DNA of 64,000 nt from Arion vulgaris (Eukaryota > Mollusca > Gastropoda > Stylommatophora > Arionidae). Location: assembly GCA_020796225.1 (NCBI GenBank), contig CM036754.1, forward strand, positions 38,496,279 to 38,560,278, written 5' to 3'. The notes beneath the pieces are model-generated. The model made no database searches, was not told where the DNA came from, and saw only the letters and a program-made list of their open reading frames with translations. Both the position numbers and the translations under genes were made by a program. This document shows positions 55,620-64,000 of the stretch, in pieces. Position 1 is the first letter of the stretch. Each line of letters starts with the position of its first letter.

Positions 55620-56705
55620 ATCAGGTGCTGTGTTGACTGGCATAGGCAATCATGGAAATCTCTGTCTCTGGTGTTTGCTATCATTTCAGACGTTGACACT
55701 CTTCCCAGCCATGAAGTCAGCTATCCAAAATCTTCTCTCTCTGTTTTCCGCTGTGTCGTCTCCCTCAATTTTTCCGGTTGTTAAAATGATGGATACCTTT
55801 ATATAAGTCATTCTGTCAATGCCACACACACTCTCATTATAAAATCCCAACTTAAGCTTGTTTCAATGGTGTAAAGCGGAAGGATTGACTTCATTGCACC
55901 GGGTTTTACCCCATACGGCTAAGTCCTCTCCGCAGAAATGGCAAGCCATCTAGAGAGAGTATTGCACAAAGCATGGTCTGAGATGTTGCCGCTCTTCCAT
56001 GCCATGAAGTCAGGCTGTCTAAAACTTTCTCTCTCTGTTTTCCTCTGTCTTGTCTCCCTTCTGTGCCATGAAGTCAGGCTGTCTAATACTTTCTCTCTGT
56101 TTTCCTCTGTCTTGTCTCCCTTCTGTGCCATGAAGTCAGGCTGTCTAAAACTTTCTCTCTCTGTTTTCCTCTGTCTTGTCTCCCTTCTGTGCCATGAAGT
56201 CAGGCTGTCTAATACTTTCTCTCTGTTTTCCTCTGTCTTGTCTCCCTTCTGTGCCATGAAGTCAGGCTGTCTAAAACTTTCTCTCTCTGTTTTCCTCTGT
56301 CTTGTCTCCCTTCTGTGCCATGAAGTCAGGCTGTCTAAAACTTTCTCTCTCTGTTTTCCTCTGTCTTGTCTCCCTTCTGTGCCATGAAGTCAGGCTGTCT
56401 AAAACTTTCTCTCTCTGTTTTCCTCTGTCTTGTCTCCTTTCCGTGCCATGAAGTCAGGCTGTCTAATACTTTCTCTCTCTGTTTTCCTCTGTCTTGTCTC
56501 CCTTCTGTGCCATGAAGTCAGGCTGTCTAAAACTTTCTCTCTCTGTTTTCCTCTGTCTTGTCTCCCTTCTGTGCCATGAAGTCAGGCTGTCTAAAACTTT
56601 CTCTCTCTGTTTTCCTCTGTCTTGTCTCCCTTCTGTGCCATGAAGTCAGGCTGTCTAATACTTTCTCTCTCTGTTTTCCTCTGTCTTGTCTCCCTTCAAT
56701 TTTAC
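55620..56705 (-). repeat. LINE fragment with a 62-64-bp array
   Basis: The LINE fragment at 55620-55790 shares sequence with 5958-6290. From about 55990 its GCCATGAAGTCAGGCTGTCT piece is repeated about 11 times with an alternating CTAAAAC/CTAATAC pattern. A family A SINE tail lies between (55870-55960). Confidence 0.8.
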
Positions 56706-56861
56706 CGGCTTAATAACATGCAGACATTTTAAAGAAAAAAGATATTTAAAGCACAACAATTACTCCCCAAAAAAATCCCCACTTGATAAGAAATTTACCA
56801 GCTGATTTATAAAGTGTAAAATGGAAAGGTTTGCTGGTCACAGGACAAGAGACCCGTACTT

Positions 56862-56975
56862 TTAGATTTTGACCTGACTCAGTCTGACATCCCCTGTAAC
56901 GTTGAGGTGAGTAATTCTTTGGTAGGGATGAATGCGATGATTGAAATCCACAAAGTGTTGATTGTTCACTGTGAC
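56862..56975 (-). CDS. Gene 3 CRD exon C (last coding exon)
   Basis: The 114-nt minus-strand exon follows an ACTATTTAG acceptor. It encodes VTVNNQHFVDFNHR through GDVRLSQVKI and then TAA. It is duplicated, with changes, at 18215-18328. Confidence 0.88.
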   Translation of the reverse strand, partial: VTVNNQHFVDFNHRIHPYQRITHLNVTGDVRLSQVKI

Positions 56976-59900
56976 CTAAATAGTAAATGGGAAAAAAATC
57001 ATTATTCACATTTTTGGGAAATTGATTGAGAGAATGATTGATTAATTAATTAGTGAGTCGCAGTAGCGCAATTGTTAGTGAACTCACTTCTTAGGCTAGT
57101 GGTCTGGATTTAATTCCACAGTGGGTGTGGAATATTTTTCCAAGCATAATGGCCCTCAGATTGCCCCAACCTCAACTGAGTATCAGGAAGAGCACTTGGA
57201 AGTAAATGTGGCTGGCATGATGTTGATTCATCCATCGTGTGCTGACAGTCAATGAAGAACATGGGCAAAACACCATATTACTCAATGTACTTCAAGGTAT
57301 GAAAAGTTTGTTTACTTTATGTTTTTTCCTTGATTGATTAGTTACTTGAATAATTGATTGATTCCTCATCTTTGCAGTTTGGCAAAAACCATGTGTGCTC
57401 GAACCTCCCAAGATGCCAATATCTAAAAGTGGTGGGAAGGCTTGTATTCTTCATTGATACAGGGTGTTAGGATGGCAGGAACTTAAGTTGGATGGCAGGG
57501 TCATCCAGGCTGGGCAGGTCACTGAGTAGGGGCTAGACTAAATATGGCTTCATGGTCCTCCAGTCTGGAGTTTGGACTTGAAACTAACAAACCCATACTG
57601 GAAAAAACCTTTACGTTACAGAAACAGCAACGAAGACACTGAAAGGAATAACAAAATGAATATTCTGGAATGCAGTCCAGAATATGGCCAAGAATAGAGA
57701 AGAATGGTGTGCATTTGTTGCTGCAATAAGCTACAGGTGGCGTCTCAGGCTATAAAGAGTGCATAAACTTCATATCACTGGTGAACTTCCTGAATTGTGA
57801 ACAAATGTAGGAAAATTATATTTTTCCTTTTTATTCATTATTTTTTGCTTGGAAAATAGCTTTCCAGTCTATCATTTTTTATTTTCAGCTGCAAACGGTT
57901 TCTTCATGTCATCAGTTATATGAGGACTATCATCATAGCACTCCGGACATGTCCATAGGTGCTCCGATCTTTGCAAATTCAGCAGCATCCAGCGGCCCAA
58001 CACGCCAGTTCGATGTTGATTAATTAATCTCTTTGCATATTTAGTATGTCCTTCTTTTTGGGTGGCACCAATATTGACACCCATCTCCCTCAATCTGGTC
58101 AGCGAGTGGGATTCACAGCCCTGAAACTCTTCTGTTCTGAAAGACTCAATGCGTGAAGAATGTCATTTCAATCCATGGCAGCTCCCTCTGATATTGTAGC
58201 CAAGCAAGACAATCTATCAGCTCGTTCATTACCCCTAACTCCTGCGTGCCCAGGGACAAAAATGAAGGTTATTTCTCTGATCATTGTCTGTATTAGTACC
58301 ACCACCCAGCTGCATCTCACCATTTCTGATTCGACTTTACGAATCATGCTCATGGAGTCACTGAGTATTAAAATACAAGAGAATTCTTCCTGGATTCAAC
58401 ATAACTGATTAGCTAATGAATTGAAAAACAGGTTTGAAAACAAATTAAAGTGAGATCCTATTTTCCTATTGCAGGTGTATGTACAAATTCAGGTGCAGTT
58501 TTCTTCATTATTAACAGATTTTTATTAGTAACATACCATTTTGTAGGTAAATGAATTACCTATCAGATAGATCTAAAACAATTTTGATAACATTTGTTTG
58601 TAGGAAATTTGTAAATGTTAAATTATTATTTACAACAGAAAAGCATTTACAAATTTTTTTAATGTACCAACAATAACTTAGTTGGTTGCTTGTTTAATCA
58701 GTCAATGGTTATTTAGCTAGTTAGTTAGATAGTTACTTTGTCGTTTCGTCAGTCAGCCATCCAACTAGCTAGTTAATTACTTATTTAGTTAATTGTCTGT
58801 TGTCTTTCCCCAGATTGTCCACTCTTGCCATTAAACAGAGGGGTGAGAGCTTTAATTTGCGTTCCAAGGCCAGATGAGTTGCCCTTATTGTGTTATATGA
58901 GTGTTTATTTAGCGTGGTTTTGATACTGACAAGAATGCACTGGTATCGCCTACCACAGAAAAAGTATAATGAGTACAAAGCAAGATGAAGACCACGGAAA
59001 AGATGAAGCGACGGCATCAAGAATAGCCTTACGAAAATGAATATCAGCTTAAATAGTGCCTTAAAACAAGAAGCACACACAAGATCACTATGTCCCCCAC
59101 CCCCAACACTTCTATAAAGAAGTAAATGGTGGAAGAGAAGAAGTTTTGATATTATTATCCATCTTTTTCTCGATCTACCCTTGGCTCTATAAACTAATCT
59201 CTTTTTATTATGTTCTGTTACTGGTGATTGGTTGTATTCTATCCTCATTAAATGTCTGAATTATTGCATTTGCTGTCTTTCAATGTATTCAGTGCATGAA
59301 GTTATGCTGACTCTGCTGCTCATGTCCTCATTGTCCGAAGTTAGTTAATTAGTTATTCAGTCAATCAATTTGTCAGTCAGTCAATCTGTCCATTCATCTG
59401 CCTGTCTCTCTGTCTGTCTACCTCCATGTCAATCAGTCAATTAGCTAATTGAACTCACCTTAAACCCATGATGCTCTACCAGGATGGTCAACTCAAATGG
59501 AACATTTGGTGTAAACGGGAAAAACGGCTGGTGCACCTCCTCAGTGCCCCAACTACCATTTGCCTTATGGTTACGAATTGTTACGTTATGTTGATTTCCA
59601 AAATTGAAACGAGCATCAAAACAGAATGCAACATCATGGTGATCCACACTTGTGCCGCATACTAAGTTTACGTTGAACCTGTAGAAGAAATCAGTTTTCT
59701 GCTTCAATAAAACCAAAAAACTGTTATCATATAGTTTTATGAAATTATCATCAATAATAAAGACATTACTAATGTCATAATACACAGATCCAATAGGGAG
59801 TCTCTGTGGTTAAGTATTCGACTTGTATTCTGAAGGACATGGATTCTAATCCCACACCGTTCTGTTCACAAGTGCATTTTTTCTAGAGACCTCTATGATT

Positions 59901-61777
59901 GTTGCAGGAGCGTGGAGTTTGTGCAATACTCTGGGCAGGTGGCGTGCCATTTCTACAGAGAGGGGCCGAATCATATGGGTTGCTGCAGTAGCGTGAAGTT
60001 TGTGCTTTGTGCAATACTCTGGGCAGGTGGCGTGCCATTTCTACAGAGAGTGGCCGAACCATATGGGGTAAAACCCGGCGCAATGAAGTCAATCCTTCAA
60101 CTTTAGACCCTTTTAAGATCTAATAGTTCTGTACGAAAACCTGGAGTTCAACAAAATGTTATTATGGATCTTTGAAAACAGTCTTAACTGATTGCGAGCG
60201 AGCCGTTGTTTTAATGGTATGTTAGATGATGGTACCCGGAAACATAAGGCAGACTAGTTCAGATGGGAAAACCATAACTCCTGTTTAATGGGGGCTGATT
60301 TCTGTACATGTTTGATAGAATACTGTAAGCTTTTTTGTAATTTTACTCTCAATTCTACGAGTCTATGGTTTTCTTTTATGATAAATATTAATAATACTGA
60401 TATTCCTTAGTAATAAATTTTATACAACAATACTGGAACGCAATGTCACTCGATGGTTGTGGTCTTATTTTCTATAACATTTAACCTAAGCTCGCTGCCA
60501 TATGTTATCGGAGGCTGCGGTTAGGCTTATCGCAGGGACGTAACGTCGTTTGAAAGATTGGAAATATTTCATTGCTTTTCCATTACTTCTGTTCCTATTA
60601 TACTTTTATATTAACTGAAAATGCTAAATAGTGAAGTGTAAACAATAACTAATACATATCATCATGGCTTATGTTAGAAATAGAAGTGAAACGGAGTTTA
60701 CCATTCATTCTAGGGTGCCATGTGACCCAAAATACAAGATTTTTCATGAATGATCATGTTAGCTTGTGAACAGTTAATATTCCATTCACAATTTTCTTAA
60801 TGTTTATGTATTCATCATAAATGGATTAACAATATAATGATAGCAGTTGAACTTATTTATTCAAACAATTGTTCATCAGGACCCTTCCCTTCGTAAGTTG
60901 GATTTTTGTTCTCCCAATTTCAATTTTTATTTTTAAGTGGTTATCTTGATTTGTATTATCACTTGATTTTATTTTTAAGAAGTCCATCAGGATAATGAAA
61001 TTATAAACAAGGAATCACAAGACAATTATGTGATCATGATGTAGCCCTGTTATTAATGAAATTTCCATCTATTGAAAATAAAAATTGTGGCATATCCTGT
61101 ACAGGATGCCGCCATCAACCACAGTAAACGAGTCGTTGATTTTCTAGGCACCACTTATATGTTTAGTAGTTTGCCATTGCTTTCTGAATGGTGAGGTCTA
61201 TTCTTACGGTCTGTAAAAATCCATGGGAAGAATTTTGCTTCCAAACTGTCAACCGCAGAGTTTAACTCTTTCCACGCTTTTAGCCGCATACTGCACCATG
61301 GCAGAAGTCTGTTGCACGCTATTAGCCGCACACTGCACCATAGAGTTGCTTCACTTATAAGAAGTCTTTCTAGTTTTACTTCTACTGTTTTACTTCTACT
61401 ACTTTTCAACCTTGTTATTCTATTAGGTTGTCCAGTTTTCTTCAATTTAGTATATAATAATATATTTATGTTTATTTATTGGCGAGTAGTTAGGATTTTA
61501 TTTTTTTACCTCCCTTGAATTAACTGTTTAAAAATTGAGGAAATAACTCAGCGTGGAAAGAGTTAAAAGAAGTACTCTTGGGTTGTGATCGAGCTCTCTA
61601 CCCGCTTAGCCACAGACACCCACCTATTAACTATATAATTTGATATGACTTTGAAGTGACTGGCTGTAAACAAAATTATTCCAATACTAACCTTGAACCA
61701 CCAGTGGGTACTCCACTAACATGGAATGTACGACCTGGGTACAATCCTCCATGGATTGGCGTTGTATATGGAACACT
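56862..61777 (-). CDS. Galectin gene 3: convergent, cysteine-poor galectin (5' end not seen)
   Basis: Three minus-strand exons: A 61777-61692, B 59678-59459 and C 56975-56862, with the same lengths and phases as genes 1 and 2. Exon A begins SVPYTTPIHGG and carries GRTFHVSG. Exon B has FNVNLVCG, ARFNF, Asn seven residues before Trp, W-G-T-E and FPFTPNVPFELTI. Exon C has VTVNNQHFVDFNHR and ends GDVRLSQV before TAA. It keeps more sugar contacts than its neighbours (Asn of H-x-N, the later Asn, Trp, Glu) but lacks His of H-x-N and the two Arg. The three exons hold only two Cys. Exon A starts in phase 0 after a CAG acceptor, so a further 5' exon with the start codon is expected. None was recognised up to 64000; it may lie outside the window. 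The gene is tail-to-tail with gene 2. Confidence 0.85.
57050..57310 (+). mobile_element. tRNA-headed SINE, family B
   Basis: Head AGTAGCGCAATTGTTAGTGA, then TGGTCTGGATTTAATTCCAC and GCCCCAACCTCAACTGAGTA. In the B-C intron of gene 3; a shorter copy sits beside the orphan exon at 18390. Confidence 0.75.
57870..58410 (-). pseudogene. LINE RNase H end and downstream domain
   Basis: Minus strand: FIFVPGHAGVRGNERADRLS, then KRLINQHRTGVLGRW and EHLWTCPECYDDSPH. Inserted in the B-C intron of gene 3. Confidence 0.75.
58781..59330 (-). pseudogene. LINE RT C-terminal fragment with a second LINE piece inside
   Basis: Minus strand matches 35728-36105 (MRIEYNQSPVTEHNKKR, KGRSRKRW), split by a forward fragment at 58930-59130 of the WYRLPQ family. 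Confidence 0.65.
59459..59678 (-). CDS. Gene 3 CRD exon B
   Basis: The 220-nt minus-strand exon lies between TTCTACAG and GTGAGT. It encodes FNVNLVCG, ARFNF, SWGTEE and FPFTPNVPFELTI. This is the most canonical galectin core in the window. Confidence 0.9.
59796..60113 (+). mobile_element. tRNA-derived SINE, family A, with internal duplication
   Basis: Head GAGTCTCTGTGGTTAAGTAT and end CAATGAAGTCAATCC. About 80 bp of the body (GCAATACTCTGGGCAGGTGG) is present twice. It lies in the A-B intron of gene 3. Confidence 0.75.
60114..61160. other. A-B intron of gene 3, no feature recognised
   Basis: AT-rich, mostly unique-looking sequence. Confidence 0.5.
61165..61620 (-). mobile_element. tRNA-headed SINE-like element, family E, split by a MITE
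   Basis: Matches 5075-5265 on both sides of the MITE: TTTGCCATTGCTTTCTGAA before it, and TTGGGTTGTGATCGAGCTC with a tRNA-like head after it. Confidence 0.7.
61262..61566. mobile_element. 305-bp TTAA MITE (piggyBac-like)
   Basis: TTAACTCTTTCCACGCT at the left and AGCGTGGAAAGAGTTAA at the right are perfect 17-bp inverted repeats that include the TTAA target. No transposase inside. An older relative is at 24187-24503. Confidence 0.85.
61692..61777 (-). CDS. Gene 3 CRD exon A
   Basis: The 86-nt minus-strand exon lies between CACTTTCAG and GTTAGT and ends in phase 2. It encodes SVPYTTPIHGG, GRTFHVSG and PTGGS. The leading Cys of genes 1 and 2 is Ser. Confidence 0.85.
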
Positions 61778-61859
61778 CTGAAAGTGAAAACAACACAGTA
61801 ATAACAAATTAATGATACAGACTTGTAAGAGGATTTAAAGAAAAATATGACATGACTAA

Positions 61860-62475
61860 CAAAAAAAACAGTAGAATTAAGAGAAAGTATAAATAACATA
61901 GAATTAACAGGACTGAGACAAAAAATATGACTAAACAAAGGAGAAAATATGACTAACAGCAAACGTAGTAGAATTGAGACAAAGTAAAAATAATAGAGAA
62001 TTAAAAGGACTGAGAATGAAAATATAAATAATAGAGAATGTAGCAGAATTGAAAGAAAGTATAAATAACAGAGCGTAAGATAAAATAAATAGCAGAAAAT
62101 GTAACAGGATTTTGAGAAAATAAAAATAACAGATTAGCAGGATGTGAAGAAAATATAGAGACCTGGATAGGAAGGAGATCAAATGGGAATAACAGAATTA
62201 TGGTGGATTAATAAAATAACAGAATTATGGTGGATTAATAAAATAACAGAATTATGCTGGATTAATAAAATAACAGAATTATGCTGGATTAATAAAATTA
62301 CAGAATTATGCTGGATTAATAAAATAACAGAATTATGCTGGATTAATAAAATAACAGAATTATGCTGGATTAATAAAATAACAGAATTATGCTGGATTAA
62401 TAAAATAACAGAATTATGCTGGATTAATAAAATAACAGAATTATGCTGGATTAATAAAATAACAGAATTAGCAGT
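61860..62475. repeat. Degenerate repeat passing into a 27-bp minisatellite
   Basis: 61860-62180 is a diverged AG-rich repeat with AGTAGAATTGAGA-type units. From 62185 it becomes about 11 near-perfect units of ATAACAGAATTATGCTGGAT. Open frames on both strands are artefacts. It lies upstream of gene 3 exon A, within its first intron or 5' flank. Confidence 0.85.
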
Positions 62476-62499
62476 GAATGGTTGTAACATAAAAAAGTA

Positions 62500-62720
62500 A
62501 AGGAACCCTCATTATACCCTATGTTACATTGAGTAATACGATGTTAGGCCTGTATTGTTCCATTGTCTGTCAACACACGTTGGGTGACATGGTCAATAGC
62601 ATGTCGGCCACCTTGATTTTCCAGTGCTATTACTAGTACTCAATTGAGGCTGGGTTGACCTGAGAGCAATTACGGTCATAAAAAAATCCTCACCCACTGT
62701 GGAATTGAACCCGGAAGTGA
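62500..62720 (-). mobile_element. tRNA-headed SINE, family B
   Basis: Reverse complement of the family body: TAGGCCTGTATTGTTCC, GGTGACATGGTCAATA and CACTGTGGAATTGAACCC. Confidence 0.7.
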
Positions 62721-63004
62721 ATGGTTGAGACAAGAGAAAACATAACAAAATAGTTCAGATGACAGAAAACAGAAATAACAAAATGGTGAAGTTTTCATAT
62801 TGCTATATTTGCTACCCAGCCTACTTCTTACAAACCCTTACATGACTTTAAAACCTGGTAATGGGCCATACCTTGGTAACAACACATACAGACCGCTGTC
62901 TCGTGGGTAGCTGAGTAACAGTCCACACATATGATTATCATATCAGACTTGATGTAAAAAAAAAGTAAAGGAACCCTTTTTATACCATAAGGTATATAGT
63001 GTGA

Positions 63005-63285
63005 GAGCCGCTGTAGCGTAGTTGTTAGTGAACTCGCTTCTCAAGGCTAGTGGTCTGGGTTCAGCTCCCGCAATGCGCGTGGAATTTTTCCTGACACGAC
63101 GGCTCTCAGGTTGACCCAGCCTCAACTTGGTACCAGACATGCTCTGGAAAAGTAAAGCGACGGCGTGATGCTTACCACATCACCCATCGTGTGCCGACGG
63201 TCAATGAAAATACAGGCCTAACACTGTATTGACCTATATACCACGAGGTATGAAAGGGTTCCTTTACCTTTACTTTTATATAGTG
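63005..63285 (+). mobile_element. tRNA-headed SINE, family B (best copy)
   Basis: Head GCCGCTGTAGCGTAGTTGTT, B box GGGTTCAGCTCC, body GACCCAGCCTCAACTTGG and GTGTGCCGACGGTCAATGAA. Confidence 0.8.
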
Positions 63286-63289
63286 TAAT

Positions 63290-63512
63290 ATGGTGTTATA
63301 CCCAAATTTTTCATTGCTGTCAGCACACAATGGGTGATGTGGTCAACATCATGCCGGCCACTTTTACTTCCCAGTGATTTCCTTGTACCCAGTTGAGGCT
63401 GGGACGAACTGAGAGCCATTACGGTCTGAAAAATTATACGCCCACTGTGGAATTGAACCCAGACCACTAGCCTAAGAAGCGAGTTCACTAACAACTATGC
63501 TACTCGATGAGT
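63290..63512 (-). mobile_element. tRNA-headed SINE, family B, inverted beside the previous one
   Basis: The minus strand reads TAGTTGTTAGTGAACTCGCT and GGTCTGGGTTCAATTCCAC, then the same body. With 63005-63285 it forms a tail-to-tail inverted pair. Confidence 0.8.
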
Positions 63513-63529
63513 CTCCAAACTCGATGAAT

Positions 63530-63930
63530 GTGCTTCAAATTATTGAATCTGGAAGTCTGCGCGCTTAATGGGTGAAGATCATTCTGAGATCACATCTCAA
63601 GACACTGACTTGGCTGTACACATCTGGACATGCTGGAGTGAAGGGAAATAAACATGCTGGTTTTCTTGCAAACAATGCCTCAACACAAACAGGCAGAAGT
63701 TATCAATGTGATACACTCATTTATACGATATGGGTGAGTCTCAGCCACTAGAACGAGCGCGAGAATTAGTAGTTACATTTGGAATTGCCAGACAGTATCA
63801 TCATCATGGTAGAGAGAAGATATACTAATAATCTTTTCATGGGTACAACAAGCAATTGGATTTTGAGATGACTCCTGCAGCGGAGGTAGATGGAAATGTA
63901 CAATGTGCCATGACATCGATCTCATAACAT
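63530..63930 (+). pseudogene. LINE RNase H C-terminal relic
   Basis: Reads SGHAGVKGNKHAGFLANNAS, then a diverged segment related to 40740-41000 (-). Ends with a GACTCCTGCAGCGGAGGTAG stretch. Confidence 0.65.
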
Positions 63931-64000
63931 AACAACACATGCATCTAAACATTGCAAAATTGCTGAATGATCTACAAACTTTACAACCATCTGCATTAAC

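Larger units (their letters stand above)
30830..57760. repeat. Segmental duplication, copy 2
   Basis: Counterpart of 1930-18660, in the same orientation. It is longer because of the microexon block (about 34.0-46.0 kb) and later insertions, for example a SINE-like element at 54257-54510 and a similar one near 32.93-33.18 kb. Confidence 0.8.

Noticed and set aside
56746..57009. 87-codon minus-strand frame over gene 3 exon C
   Set aside because: It is in a different frame from the galectin exon, which starts at a clear acceptor and carries the family motifs.
61800..64000. 5' exon or microexons for gene 3
   Set aside because: I searched the minus strand for an ATG-Ser donor and for CCA-GTAAGT exons and found none.

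Overview
This is animal nuclear DNA: intron-rich, AT-rich and full of minisatellites, tRNA-headed SINEs, small inverted-repeat DNA transposons and decayed non-LTR retrotransposons (LINEs). Nothing bacterial or viral is present. The repeat style and the galectins suggest a lophotrochozoan, most likely a mollusc and perhaps a gastropod. That is inference; no gene here fixes the species. Most long open frames are minisatellites, LINE relics or antisense shadows.

The real genes are a small galectin cluster, rebuilt here exon by exon. Gene 1 (+, 3053-14717) and gene 2 (+, 31957-52079) are paralogues with the same plan: a TATA promoter, a first coding exon holding only Met-Ser, frame-preserving microexon(s) of 12-24 nt, then a carbohydrate-recognition domain (CRD) split over three exons (A 83 nt, B about 220 nt, C 114 nt with the stop). 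Gene 1 has one microexon and gene 2 has seven. Both proteins are unusually cysteine-rich. Gene 3 (-, 56862-61777) is a convergent, cysteine-poor and more canonical galectin whose 5' end is not seen. An orphan copy of its exon C lies at 18215-18328 (-).

The layout is a large old tandem duplication. Copy 1 runs from about 1.93 to 18.66 kb and copy 2 from about 30.83 to 57.76 kb. Promoter array, promoter, first exon, intron-1 minisatellite, CRD exons, LINE relics, a 21-bp minisatellite and gene-3 exon C recur in the same order. The duplication ended inside the B-C intron of gene 3, which explains the orphan exon. About 12 kb of copy 2 (about 34.0-46.0 kb), carrying six extra microexons, has no counterpart in copy 1. 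Within it, about 37.19-41.47 kb and 41.50-46.15 kb are themselves a tandem duplication.

Region by region: 1-1.6 kb, minus-strand LINE with RT and RNase H. 1.9-18.7 kb, copy 1 with gene 1. 18.7-30.8 kb, no galectin exon seen; LINE tails, an AT-rich stretch, a 2.1-kb inverted-repeat DNA transposon, SINEs, a 42-bp minisatellite, a TTAA MITE and a hAT-type MITE. 30.8-57.8 kb, copy 2 with gene 2 and the last exon of gene 3. 57.8-64 kb, rest of gene 3, LINE fragments, nested SINE/MITE and an inverted SINE pair.

The most notable feature is the expandable set of phase-0 microexons encoding short Cys/Pro peptides between Met-Ser and the galectin domain. It could let one gene make many linker variants by exon skipping.
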